Both the position numbers and the translations under genes were made by a program. A DNA stretch of 64,000 nucleotides from Saccharomycopsis fibuligera x Saccharomycopsis cf. fibuligera (Eukaryota > Ascomycota > Saccharomycetes > Ascoideales > Saccharomycopsidaceae), in NCBI GenBank assembly GCA_001936135.1, contig CP012809.1:4451501-4515500 (forward strand). Direction: 5' to 3'. Within the stretch, counting starts at the first letter, position 1. Each line of letters starts with the position of its first letter. This document shows, piece by piece, positions 31,201-44,511 of the stretch. The notes under the pieces were generated by a model, which searched no databases, was not told the origin of the DNA, and saw only the letters and a list, made by a program, of their open reading frames with translations.

Positions 31201-32385
31201 TCACATATCACGACAATCAAAACAACAATTTATATCACCATTAACAAAACTACATAATCCGCACAACATTTTACCACAATTCATACATTGAAATTCGTTA
31301 ACATCAGTTGGATCCATATGACTCAAATCTTTCTCACATACTTGACAAAGTGCCAGTATTGCCATAGAATTGTCATAGTATTGGTACTGTTGTTGCTGTA
31401 ATTGCTGTGGTTGTGCTGTAGTTTTGACTATTTGCGGCCAAAATGGTTTTTGTTTGTATGATTTTTCCTCTGCTTGTTGCATCGGCGTCATGGTTGTTGG
31501 TAACATCAGAATGTCATCATCAGTGTTATTATCGTTGTTGTGTTGATTTTGATCTTTGCATCTTTTTTGGTACTCTTTCTGGCCTTGGAATAGTATCGAA
31601 ACAGTTTTAGCTATAAATTATTTATGTTAGTAAAAGCCGCGCTAATTGCTGTTTCAGTTTTGTTTAACAAAAAATGCAATATTTCTATAATGACAGAATG
31701 ACGCAACGGTGCCGTCTACGCGTAACTTTTTCAATTTTACTTTTTAACTCTAATTTTTTACGCGTCGCGTCAGTAAGCGCAATCAGACCAAAAGGCACTA
31801 ACCACCTCACTAATAGTTTGAATCTCATAATCAAAAACAAGAAACAAGACCAAAAGGCAAAGATAACAATTGAGGATTTGATGAAAAGCTAATTATATCA
31901 GTTAAACAGATAATAGATAACATACCATGCAACTCCGATTCTATCCTCGTGAACTGGCGTCTCTTAAAAATTTGATTCTTTCGTTCCAGAGGCACAAATG
32001 AAACGCGTTTGCCATTGTTACCATTCGTTATGCTACCACAATTTTCGTAATCTGTGTTGTTGTAAGCATCTCCTCCGTTATAAATATTAGCGGCAGTGTA
32101 AACGCTATGGTTGTGATGACTCGTCAAAAACTGGGTTGCTGTGTCAATATCAATATCATGATCGTTGTCTGCAGTCACTGCATCGCATTGCCTTTTTCTC
32201 TTTTGTTGTTGTTGTTGTTGCTGCTGCTGCTGTTGCTGTTGCTGTTGGTTGAAGTTGTTGAAATTGAATTGCGAAGTTGGCATAGGATATGGCATTGACA
32301 CTTGCAATGGGGCTGGAGAAGCGCTTAAAGAAGACATGCCAGAATGGAACGAGTCGAACATAACTGGCTGGTTGTGGTTGTTCAT
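31201..32385 (-). CDS. Spliced cysteine-rich (zinc-binding) hypothetical protein, 289 aa
   Basis: Family not recognised. Exon 1 is 32385-31926, the intron 31925-31611 (GTATGT donor, TACTAAC branch, TATAG acceptor) and exon 2 31610-31201. The join is in frame and gives RIESELHAKTVSILFQGQKEYQKRC. Features in order: a P/S/M-rich N-terminus, a Q-tract of about 15 (CAA/CAG mix) followed by KRKR, a conserved-looking basic block (KRVSFVPLERKNQIFKRRQF) across the exon junction, and a C-terminal cysteine cluster. That cluster has CQVC, then CMNCGKMLCGLC, then CCFDC, enough ligands for two zinc ions. Two ACGCGT elements lie within the intron. The gene is divergent in layout from none of its neighbours; PUT2 follows upstream on the same strand. 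Nuclear location is a guess from the KRKR. Confidence 0.8.
31718..31765. promoter_or_regulatory. Pair of MCB elements (ACGCGT) inside an intron
   Basis: ACGCGT at 31718-31723 and 31760-31765, the second followed by CGCGTCA. Both are exact MBF consensus sites, 42 bp apart, in the intron of the cysteine-rich gene. They could drive an internal, G1/S-regulated transcript or be chance. Confidence 0.35.
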
Positions 32386-32786
32386 TTTTGCTTTGTTGAA
32401 TCTGTTTTATATTAAAGTGCACGTTAGTCGTTTTGAAAACTGAATTTGCAAGCAGAAGCTATAAACTAGGGTAGGAAAGAAGAAGAGGAGGAAGAAGAGG
32501 TTTTCAGATAATGAGTATTCTTTAAATTTAGTTGAGTCCCGAAAAGTCACATGCGCATCGGGATCTCTCCGCAGGTATGAAGCCACAACACTACATCACC
32601 AATAATGTGAATCGCTACAAGTAGTGCTCCTCTACAGTGCCAGAGTAGCGCAGCAGCTAATGAAACGTGAAAAATTTTTCTAGTTATTTATGTACATCAT
32701 GATTGAATAAAAAAGAGCAGGAAAAGAAACGAAAAAGAGAAACGAAGCAAAAATAATAACAACCACTTACTCAGCAAGCAACCCAT
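32386..32786. other. Intergenic PUT2 3' region / cysteine-rich gene promoter
   Basis: 401 bp, no gene seen. Confidence 0.6.
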
Positions 32787-34783
<1,997 letters not shown>

Positions 34784-34826
34784 TGCGACCTCGCCTAAAG
34801 TTGCTGTGTGTCGGTGGCATGTTCCG

Positions 34827-34842
34827 CGGGGGGCAACCTCCG
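34827..34842. promoter_or_regulatory. Put3-type site 2 (CGG-N10-CCG)
   Basis: CGGGGGGCAACCTCCG, again exact CGG-N10-CCG spacing, 59 bp from the first site and about 211 bp upstream of PUT2. Two exact copies in one short promoter argue for function. Confidence 0.75.
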
Positions 34843-35741
34843 CAGGGGTAATTTAGGCGGCAAAGTATGAGAAAGGAGACTCCCCCAAGAGATCTAGTAT
34901 GCTTTACTGGAGCGAAGGGCTTCCTTGGGAAGCACAATGACTAACTTACAACATACTATCTATTGGTCGTGGCAGTTACTTAAGAATATATAGTAACCGG
35001 TGAGTTTTTTTGCTGAGTGGCTATTGGCCTTTAATGTCAAGTTATCTCTGTTTACTTGTTGGCAGCCACCGTTTGGTAATGGCTGTTTAGTAATCTGTGT
35101 CTTCATCTTGGAAAATAAGACAAAATCAACGAGCTCACGCTTTGTTATTTGTCACAACTTAAAAGGTAATTTTGATTTGGAGCAGAAAATTAACTTCTAG
35201 CCGAGTTTGGCAGATGGTCCAACTTAATGTCCCGTTTTTTTGAAGTTTCGATCGCTTATAGGTACTTTTGAATATTTATCCAATCTGCACCAAACAACAC
35301 TTCAACAGTTCATGAATGGTGGTTTCTCACGGTTGAATCAAAGCTCTCTACAGTATTTACGTACGATACGCAACATTATGCATAAACATAAAACAAAAAG
35401 CCTGGATAGGTCTAGTATACAGCATTAAAGAGGATAACGAGATGAAAAAATGAAGAAAACTAAAGACATTATAAAGTAGTGCGTAGTGCGTGTGTTTGTT
35501 TGGTTGGTTGTTGTTTTTTTGTTTTTTTTTTTGTGAACAATTTTTGAAAACTTTTTTGAGATACAAATAACAGATTTTATCACAATGTGTATTCAAATTG
35601 GGAGTCGCATTTTGAGCATACCAATGAGCAACCTAATGAGCAATAATGAAGCTGTAGTACTGGTGACAGCTTAATCATAAAAAAATCATTTCATACGCAG
35701 CAAAATTGTGCAATCTTGATATAATACTTAAACTTCCTAAC

Positions 35742-36295
35742 TTACTCAGCGTACTCTGGTCTCAAGTCTGAACGGCGAGGAACAACCAATGGATGTAATT
35801 GTGCCAAGTATGTGATAGCCCACATCAAGTAAGCCATTGCTAGAAATAAGATAATGCTGCTGCGCCAAACACTGCATCTTTGTTAGTATTTGAATGTTTT
35901 TTTTTTTTTGTTTGTTTTTTTTCTTCTTTTCTTCGGCGTTCTGTAGCAACTTTCATAGTATTATGAAAGTCAGTATATCATGCTAGGAAAATGATAATGA
36001 TAACTCAATCGTATTCTTGTATATTTAAACAAAGTAGTAAAGCCGACTGTAACTTACGTTCTATCTTGCTTTGGTGCAAACACCCAAGCGAGAACTGACA
36101 AGATAATCACCAACACTCCATTGAAAACAACAGTCCAACTAAATCATGCAATTCAGTTAGTAAATAAAACATGGTACTAAACACCTCAAATGAGGACACA
36201 CCATCAAGATCAAAACTATCACATCTCATGATTAACACAACAACATAAAAAATAGCGCATCACACATCACAGATAAATCGCACGTACCCGCTCAT
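35742..36295 (-). CDS. VMA9: V-ATPase Vo subunit e (three exons, 72 aa)
   Basis: Small membrane subunit of the vacuolar proton pump. Too short and split to appear as one open frame. Exon 1 is 36295-36288 (MS plus two bases), intron 1 36287-36139 (GTACGT, TTACTAAC, TTTAG), exon 2 36138-36058, intron 2 36057-35872 (GTAAGT, TACTAAC, GCAG) and exon 3 35871-35742. The exons sum to 219 nt. The product begins MSGWTVVFNGVLVIILSVLA and continues WVFAPKQDRTVWRS. It ends HPLVVPRRSDLRPEYAE, nearly the C-terminus of baker's yeast Vma9 (73 aa). Two TM helices, about residues 7-24 and 35-55. Confidence 0.95.
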
Positions 36296-38912
36296 TTTGT
36301 TAATTGCTATTCTATTGTTTCTTTTGCTTTCTGTACTTCTGTGTGTATGGCTTGTATCCTATCTATCAAAGGCTGGTTCACTGCTATCAGCATCAGCAGC
36401 AGCGTCATCACCATCGTAGATTTCTGTTTTCTTTGTTATATGTGGTCATGTGATTTTTTGTCATGTGTATGTCACGCTTCATAAAACACTCAGGAGCTGA
36501 GAAACATTTCAACATCAAACTGTTCTATAGCTCTTACTTTAACATAAATTTGTGGAACCCTTGAGAATTTACTGTGTAATATTACTACACCATGGCTGCC
36601 AAAAATCATTGAGCCGTTTCTGAATGTATCTCAAGAACTTTCCGTAATTTGGTCTTATTATAACTTGAAGAACATTATTTTTTTTAACTAGCAATCAAGT
36701 GCTGGAAAGCACTTACAATTTAGATGTACTTGGTTCTTGGTTGCGTAAAATTAGTTGTGGATAAGCCTTTCTTCTTTGTCTTTATTAACGCTTTAATTTG
36801 CTCAGCAAATTTAGTTCACACTTCTCAGAATATGGTGCAAAAAGGAAATATCACTGCGATATCAAAAACCAAATGCGGTAAGCGGTCCGTAGGCGTGTAA
36901 CGGCTCGCACTAACCTTTAATTAAGATTATATTATCTGATAATACTATCTTTATAAAGGTAATACATGTCTGTGGCTCTCTTCACAGGATTCACAGAAAA
37001 GCAAAGAAAGTAACCTTTTATCTCTCTTTTCCTCACTGTACAATTATAAGTACCGCTGCAGGCATGCGAAAAGGATTATATAAACTTGTACAGATGTGAC
37101 TGTATATTCTTTTAATTGTATAAACGTATTAGGGTCTTTATCTTTAGAATAAAAACGTGAATTAGTTGTGCATCATATATGCCAAGAATCTGTTCTAATT
37201 GCTCAGGTGCTCGACTATATTGAGTAGAAGTCCTAATTTTCAAGTTAATATCGAAATTGGTGGGTGCAATTTTAGTTTGTAGATGCGACTATAGTAAACC
37301 GTGAGTAACAGACATTTCGGCAAAATCACCGGAAAATACATATAGAACATTTATTCAGTTTGTCGTGTTTTTGAATTCATTTTTGCCTATGATTTTGGGA
37401 ATGATGCGAGACGCTGCACATTTGATGTACACCGCCAGAGGCTAACAAGATGGATAAACGGCTCTGGAAAACAGACCAAGACTGTTTGCAAGAATGATAC
37501 CTCTTTTAAGCCATGGTTTCAATAATAGAAAGATATTTTGAAAGTTGGTACGCTATTAATCCAAAATTCGCATTTTAGTGTCTTGGTTTATAAATCGCGA
37601 CTCAATATGAAGTCACTTCTATTAGTAGTATGGCGCGTTAATTATGTGTAGCAAAAGAAACGCCCTAGAAAAGGCGGTTAATACAGTTATATTCATAATA
37701 CGCAAGGTTATATACAAAGGTCATATATGGGAGATTTATCTGTTGCTCTGAGAGGTCTAAGAAATATTCTCTTTGAGATTTTATACCTATCTGTTCAAGA
37801 AGCCTCTTTTTGTCCCAAATCTAGATGGAATTATGTCAACAGATTTTGATTAAAAAACTGATATGCTAAAGATGTGCTGCTTTTCCGGAAAATAAAGCGG
37901 GCTAATAAGAAAACTTTTCTCAGGCACCGAACGCAATAGCGCACTCTATGCAGTACGCAGTAACCCCCGCGGCTCTATTTCTTACCCCAGTTACTACATT
38001 CCGCCGTGGGCCCAACATCTCTCCTTTCCAATGTAAGCCGCTAAAGACAGTCTCGAAAATATCTGACCGCTTGCACACAAATGCATCTCTCTTTCATTTC
38101 TGACTTCAAGAAAAAGTATTCAATTTACTAGAACGAACATAGATGATGTCAGTTAAGTGCAGGCAGTAAGACTGAAACGGAAAAAAAAAAGAAAAAAAAA
38201 AAAATTTTTTTTTCATTTTTTTCAATGCAGCCGAGAAATCCAGTCAGCGAATCTCATGCCCGTACACTGCGGCAAAAACATTTGGCTTTTTTGTGAAGTA
38301 TACCAAGAGTTTCTAGGAAAACCCCAACCGCGACACCAAGACCTCTGGTGCCTTAGTGAGCGTGGTATATTCAGGTGGTCGTTGCATGCAGTTCATGAAA
38401 CTGTAGTTCAATCTATGTTGACTTGTTGTGCCAGAAGTTCTTCGTTCAAATAACATCGTTGAGAGCCACGCCAGAAACTCCCATTTCAAGCCATTGTTAG
38501 ATTATTTTGGTTTTTTTATTATTTTCTCTTTGAGATTTACAAGTCCCCTGAGGGAAAGCAATATCCGTAATGCACAATGACCATATGTTATAAATAGTTT
38601 AGGACCCGTTTTTAGAGGTCGTGTGGTGTCGGTGCATAGCATGCAGATCGCCGAACCAAAATTCCTCCTGGCTCCTGTCTGACTTGCAGCAACATGCGTG
38701 GCTAGCTTTTTCTATAAAAGTGCTCAGCTATCCACTTTTTTTTTTATTCTCGTTATTAAAGCTTTACAATTAATATTAATCACAAAAGTCAACATCAACA
38801 CATCGCACACTTATTTTGCTGACCAGAAGTTTTACTAATTGAGATTCCGGATTGGCAGTGTACAGCGCCCTATCATATTCATCAGTCAGCTTCTTTTAGA
38901 TAAACTGCAACA
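36296..38912. other. 2.6-kb gene-free region upstream of FTR1
   Basis: No credible gene. It holds an A/T palindromic tract (38192-38213), TGATAA motifs (for example near 36938), a GGGTGCA at 37262-37268 and GC-rich patches near 37960. It probably contains a long, complex FTR1 promoter plus the VMA9 promoter at its left end. Confidence 0.55.
38713..38720 (+). promoter_or_regulatory. TATA box of FTR1
   Basis: TATAAAAG, 193 bp upstream of the FTR1 start, a typical distance for a regulated yeast gene. Confidence 0.5.
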
Positions 38913-40148
38913 ATGTCCAACGGCAACAAGTATTTCAGTGTTACTATTTTCTTTGTAGTGCTCAGAGAAACATTGGAAGCTGTTATTGTGGTTTCTGTGC
39001 TTCTTGCCTTCTTGAAACAGAGTATGGGATCTGCACTTGACAAAAAAACGCAAAAACAACAATCAGAGATTCAAGATGATGGTTCTGTTAGTCCTGCAAG
39101 CTTTAAGAACGGAATAATTACTGAAGATGTTGCACCTGTCGATGCTGTCAAAGAAGAAGAAGAATTAGCTCGCAGAAAGAAAGTCTACAAGCAATTACGT
39201 GCGCAGGTTTACTTGGGTGCATTTGGTGGTATACTCGTCTGCTTAATTATTGGTGGAGCGTTCATTGGGGTTTTCTATTCTTTAGGATCAGATATATGGT
39301 CCAAGTCTGAAGATTTGTGGGAAGGCATTTTTTGTATTATTGCTACTGTGCTTATTTCTTTCATGGGTATTGCCATGTTGAGAATTCAAAAAATGCAAGA
39401 AAAATGGAGAATAAAGCTTGCCGAAGCATTGGTGGATGACAAATTCAACAAAAAGTCCAAGTTCAGCTTAGGTAAATTCACCAAAAAATACAGTATGTTT
39501 ATCTTACCATTCATAACTACGTTAAGAGAAGGTATGGAGGCAGTGGTGTTTGTTGGTGGTGTCGGAATGGGTACTCCTGCGACTGCTTTCCCAATCCCGG
39601 TTATCATTGGATTAATTGCTGGTATTTTGGTTGGTTTGGCAATGTACTACTGGGGTTCTAATTCTTCATTACAAATTTTCTTAATTATTTCAACTTCTAT
39701 TCTTTACTTAATTTCTGCAGGATTGCTCTCTCGTGGTGTTTGGTTCTTTGAAAACTACCAATTCAGTCAGAAAACTGGTGGTGATGCAGCAGAATCCGGA
39801 TCCGGACCTGGCTCATATGATATTACAAAGACAGTATGGCATGTCAACTGTTGTAATCCATTGACTGATAATGGGTGGGATGTCTTCAATTCTATTCTTG
39901 GCTGGCAAAATACGGCTACCTATGGGTCAGTGATTTCATACAATTTGTACTGGTTGGTCCTTATAGTAGTGTTGTCTTTGATGATGTTTGAGGAGAAACG
40001 TGGACATTTACCATTTTGCAAAAACTTGACTATGGCTCAATTGAATCCAAAGTCCTATTTGAAAAAGAACAAAAAGACCAAGAGCGCTATTGAGCAAGAG
40101 CAAACGATCCAAAAAGCTCAAAAGCTACGCATTGGTGAAGATAATTAA
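38913..40148 (+). CDS. FTR1: High-affinity iron permease
   Basis: Plasma-membrane Fe3+ permease that works with a Fet3-type multicopper ferroxidase. 411 aa, about seven TM helices. The paired iron-binding motifs of the family are RETLE near residue 18 (FVVLRETLEAVIV) and REGME in TM4 (TTLREGMEAVVFVGG), variants of the usual REGLE. The external-loop region DAAESGSGPGSYDITKTVWHVNCCNP and the C-terminal TM ending FEEKRGHLPF match Ftr1. A charged insert of about 50 residues (DKKTQKQQ to EEEELARRKK) sits between TM1 and TM2 and is longer than in baker's yeast. No ferroxidase gene is present in this window. A TATA box lies about 195 bp upstream. Confidence 0.95.
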   Translation: MSNGNKYFSVTIFFVVLRETLEAVIVVSVLLAFLKQSMGSALDKKTQKQQSEIQDDGSVSPASFKNGIITEDVAPVDAVKEEEELARRKKVYKQLRAQVYLGAFGGILVCLIIGGAFIGVFYSLGSDIWSKSEDLWEGIFCIIATVLISFMGIAMLRIQKMQEKWRIKLAEALVDDKFNKKSKFSLGKFTKKYSMFILPFITTLREGMEAVVFVGGVGMGTPATAFPIPVIIGLIAGILVGLAMYYWGSNSSLQIFLIISTSILYLISAGLLSRGVWFFENYQFSQKTGGDAAESGSGPGSYDITKTVWHVNCCNPLTDNGWDVFNSILGWQNTATYGSVISYNLYWLVLIVVLSLMMFEEKRGHLPFCKNLTMAQLNPKSYLKKNKKTKSAIEQEQTIQKAQKLRIGEDN

Positions 40149-40199
40149 AGTCTCTGATTTTTCATTTTCTTTACATTTTTTTCAATCATTTCAATTGTT

Positions 40200-40230
<31 letters not shown>

Positions 40231-41079
40231 GTCTTTTCAATTCAATTTCTTATCAGGAGACAACAATTACCTTTCCAAAATTGTTATTATTTCAATCACC
40301 TTTTGTTCAATTCTTTTAGTTTTTATTACGTTACAAATAACTCCTTTTGTTTTTACTTTTTGTTCTTAATTAACGTCATGTTATTTTACAGTTTTCTTAG
40401 ACAGCCATGCTACCGGAACACTTGTCAATCAGGTCACTTCAATATCAAATCTCAATGAGAAATTGCATCTCGTTCAACGTTTCCCAGCAATTTGAGCCAC
40501 AAAAGAAACTGTTACGCAATACTGACTCAGAAATCATTAATTGGAAATGTTCCTATACAGCTACTAATAAAATCTGTAACAATATTTCCGAAACGGAAAT
40601 TTAAAAGTAAATTGGGTAAACTATTCGTAGACATATGCTACAACTGTTTTAATAATTGTAGACTGCAGTTCTTTTTGGAATTATACAAACTTGATTACCT
40701 ATACCATTCATAATGTATAATTTCCTTTGTAGGTAAACTGCACACTGGCACCAGAGAGACGGACGAACGCACAAACATATGCTTATTAAGGCAATCAACA
40801 CCAAAGATTCAATGAAAACATTTATCACATGAAAAAAAAAGAGATGGGAATGAAATAACCTATATAGTTAAAAAAGAACACTAATTTTTTTTTAGAGATA
40901 TATATTATAAAAAAAGAGCAAGGAAAATAATTCCGATTTCATTACTCAAGTACTTTACTACGTAACTAAACTCACCGTAAAGTGACTTTCCTTCACTATT
41001 GGAAGAGAGACAAACCGAACTGGTGCTTCTCGGTTCTGTCCCCCTCAGATATGAATATTAGGTCTAGTCATTATAGATG
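40149..41079. other. Gene-free stretch downstream of FTR1
   Basis: 930 bp beginning with a 29-nt T-run (40202-40230); AT-rich, no gene or repeat recognised. Confidence 0.55.
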
Positions 41080-41185
41080 ACAAAGAAAAAAGCAGCAAAA
41101 AAGAAAGTGCCCTCACTCAGATTCGAACTGAGGATCGCTACATTACTAGTGTAGCGCCTTACCAACTTGGCCATAAGGGCAACTT
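41080..41185. repeat. Left arm of a 106-bp inverted repeat (contains tRNA-Thr)
   Basis: Identical in inverse orientation to 44512-44617. The identity covers the tRNA, 28 bp of its 3' flank and 5 bp of its 5' flank. Confidence 0.95.
41108..41180 (-). tRNA. tRNA-Thr (AGU anticodon)
   Basis: 73 nt, all four arms fold: acceptor GCCCTTA/TGAGGGC, anticodon stem CTACA/TGTAG around loop CTAGTAA (anticodon AGT), T arm CTCAG-TTCGAAT-CTGAG. There is no intron. A downstream T-run on the transcribed strand can end Pol III transcription. Identical to the copy at 44517-44589. Confidence 0.97.
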
Positions 41186-41632
41186 GTGTTTTTTTTGGTG
41201 TATTCAGATATATAAACAGTTGTCAATTAATCATGATTTTATGATATGTGCATTATTATGCATATTAAGGCATATTGACGCAGACTGTGGAGACAGATAT
41301 GTGGATTCATATAAAAGAAAACTCTTACAAACTTGGGAGTACTGAACAGGAACGTAGAGTTAAGTGCCTAAGTGCTCTATATGGATATTCTATGTACCGA
41401 GCGGTCTATAAGAGAAATAAGTCCCCTAAACTTAACACAATTTCTTTATTATAAGGATCGATTTATTAAACTAAATAAATCACATAGGCCTGAACCCGAG
41501 TGGGGAAAATCTTACTTGTCGACTGCAAAACAATAACTCTCAAAAACCAAAATATCAACCATCTTAGATTTGAATCTTTCCTAAATTTATTTCAAATTCA
41601 ACTAATCCACTAAATTCTAATTAATGCCAGCA

Positions 41633-41690
41633 GGGTTTTCACTTGTATAAGTTTTCCCTATATAATAACAATTGAACTATACTGTATATA
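41633..41690 (+). repeat. Dispersed 58-bp repeat, copy 2 (possible LTR relic)
   Basis: About three mismatches to 12677-12735. Similarity stops exactly where the 88-bp inverted-repeat element begins at 41691, consistent with that element having landed in or beside it. Confidence 0.7.
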
Positions 41691-41778
41691 TGTCGCGCAA
41701 CGATTAAAGTTATCGGCTATGATGAAAAACTTTCGTATGCATAACAGTCAGCAAATAACTTTAAATCGCTGCGCGACA
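41691..41778. mobile_element. 88-bp element with ~24-bp terminal inverted repeats (MITE-like)
   Basis: The left end begins TGTCGCGCAACGATTAAAGT and the right end is its near-perfect inverse (ACTTTAAATCGCTGCGCGACA), with about 41 bp between the arms. No clear target-site duplication is seen. It could be a small non-autonomous transposon or a palindromic part of an older repeat. Confidence 0.5.
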
Positions 41779-44511
41779 TCTAGTGAGAATTGAATAGAAG
41801 CATTTTTATTTATATAATTCGTTTATCAACTGTAGCAAATTTTCGTGAAAGATTACAATGGTCAGAATTCTAGATTTATGGTTGGTGGGAGTTGGGGCAT
41901 CTCGTCTTCTAATTGTCGCGTAGCGATTCTGGTTTTTGGTTATAGGGCACATGCGATTCTACTGCATAACATTGCTTCTACTTTTACACAGTTCAACCTT
42001 TTTTGTTACAGTTATTAAATGAAAAAGGCCTAGTTCCATACTGTTATTTAAAAGTTTTATCCCTATAAGTTGTCTAGTAGCTTTGATCGTCCATTTCATT
42101 ATACTTTCCTTCGCCTAAAAATATTAGCGAACTGATATTGTCGCTATACTACCAATAAAAGAAAATCTTTTGATACATATAAAAAGACTGATTACTTTAC
42201 ATAGATCATAACCGCCACTTCATTGAATTATAGCTAACTAACAACTGTTGCTCAACACTCGCTTCATAGGCTAATCATCTATTAAATAAAAGATTACCTT
42301 CAAAGCTTGAACAAATTTCAAACATTACAAGAAGAAAATAATCAATCTTTAAACAAAATATTTTTCACCATGTTAAAATCAACATCAGCCATTACTCCAA
42401 AAAGTCAACATAACAACTTCGACTATATGGCTGTGAAAAACAGTATGATCATCTTCTCGAAATCTTTGAGATATGGAGGAGAATATCCATTTACACTCTA
42501 TCTTGCTAAGATTATAAATATCTGCAAAATTGCTAAATGTTGTAGATTCGATTTAAGTGCAAGAGAGCTCAAATTTGAAATTGCTTTCAACTTGCACGGC
42601 GTTTTCGCAACAATTGATTTATTGGATGAGAGTGATGAAAGCGTGGTGAAAGTGAGTTTGATGAAAACAATGAAACCGAAGGAAAATATTTTGAAAATGA
42701 AAATTCTGATAATGATGTCATTAACTAATTAAATTGCAGATGCGCACTTGAGCTATTGTTGAGAAAACTAGTTCTGAAGATGAAGCTACTAAGAATTATG
42801 AGAGTCAAAATATTACCAAAAGATAAGCCAAATGAGCATTTGAAGGTGTTGCAAGACAAAATAAGGCAGAAATTATCTAGAAGATTAAATTAACGGAAAA
42901 ATTTACCATAACGACAAATTTCTGAAAACACTACTGATTATGCTAGTCACAAATAAGTACGAGAGCAAATACTAAAAAATTTGGTAGTTCAGTATATGAT
43001 TCTAGTATTCTATTCATCCTTGCTTATTTTAATTCTAATTCAAAAAGGGCCAATAGATAGCATTATCAAAATTAAGAAAGGGCCTGTATGAATTGAAAGT
43101 TTTAGGTAAAGACTTTTTCCAATACGTCAATAAAGTTTAATTACAGTTAGGTTATTTAGAAAGATAAAAGCCCATCAACGTACGAACTTGAGGATAAATG
43201 CATAAATATAGCTTCTTTGGCAATTTAATCATACTATTCAAAGATGAAACAATATTAGGTGAAATTCGCCAAATAGCAATGGCAGACTTGATACCAATAA
43301 TGGTCTTTGGATAAATACAACTTGCCGGCCTTATTGATTAAAGAATTTAAAAAGCAATAAAGCTCACTGATAATATTGCTGCAATCAAGATGATTAAACA
43401 GGAGAAATATAATATAAATCAGCAGACCGTTATTCGCTAGACAATTACCAGGATCAACATATTATATTTTTAGTATACCAACGCCTAAAATCCAAATCGC
43501 CAATGTATTAGTAAGATGATTAACCAAAGTTCCTTAAACATTACTAAATTTCTTGCTAACTAGCTCATTTTCATTAACTCCTATTATCCCTATATGACGA
43601 CTATTAGCTCAAATAATCCATTCCGTTATAAAAACTTCATTATAAAAACTTTCCATCCACACTATAGAACGTGTTCTGCAATGCTTTTAGAAAAAAACAG
43701 GCTTTTAGAACCTCAAATGCTATTTGTTTGTCCTTCTTTTTCAAGTCTTTATTTCAACATCCAATGAGTTGTGGAAAGATGCAGAATATACTGACGGAAA
43801 TGCAAAAACTATTGATTAGCATCATGAAATAAAATTTTCAACAAAACAGGGCTAAGAGTGAATTTTCTTGCAAGCGACAGTATTTTGTAAACTACAAACG
43901 TTTGATAATTTCCTTTTTTTTGCTTTTGATGAGCGATTATTTGCTTTGAAAGGAAGTATACAATGGTTCAAACCTTGATCCGATTGCAACTTGTTTGTAC
44001 TCATCTAATTCCTGTTTCGAAAGTTTTACAAAATAAACGTGGTCGAATGTAACCCAGGGCAACAACGAAAGCTGTGACTAACAATTTAAATGAAGTACAA
44101 AATCTGAAAATTACGGTTCAATAATACAACGTTCTGCGCTTCCGCTATGGCGCTTTTCTTTAATCGAGAAATTCTTTTTGTTTTAACTTTTCCATTCAGG
44201 TCCAGGTCTATGAGATTTATATAGTTTAATATGTTGACGCTTATACAAAAAATGTTGTGTTTAAAAGGGGTAGTTCTCTACTAAGCACTTTTAAACGCGT
44301 ATTGTAGGAGTTATTATCGTTATCGATGGGTATGTTCGGCTTATCGTTTATTCCGCCCATCGCTATATACACAAGTTAGAAGGAACACAACGCCGACCTT
44401 TATACAAAATTTTCGATAGCAACTAGGGGTGCCTCTTGTCTAGACTGATTGTGAACACAGACTGATCAGGAATGTGAACCCAATAAAGGAAAATGTTCGC
44501 AACAAAAAAAT

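Larger units (their letters stand above)
41186..44511. other. 3.3-kb gene-free block of decayed repeats between two tRNA-Thr genes
   Basis: Very AT-rich, with no intact gene. It includes the dispersed 58-bp repeat (41633-41690), an 88-bp inverted-repeat element (41691-41778), a partial relative of its end (41914-41928), and a 120-codon open frame from an ATG at 42370 to 42732 of no recognised family. Position next to tRNA genes fits old LTR-retrotransposon relics, now broken and mutually inserted; family and age cannot be given. A centromere-like role is discussed in the findings. Confidence 0.5.

Noticed and set aside
37262-37268. GGGTGCA (inverse of the Aft core TGCACCC) before FTR1
   Set aside because: Single copy 1.65 kb upstream of the start; too far and too short to claim.
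42307-42732. Open frame in the tRNA-flanked block as a host gene
   Set aside because: No recognised domain, surrounded by decayed repeats; treated as part of that block and not called as a gene.
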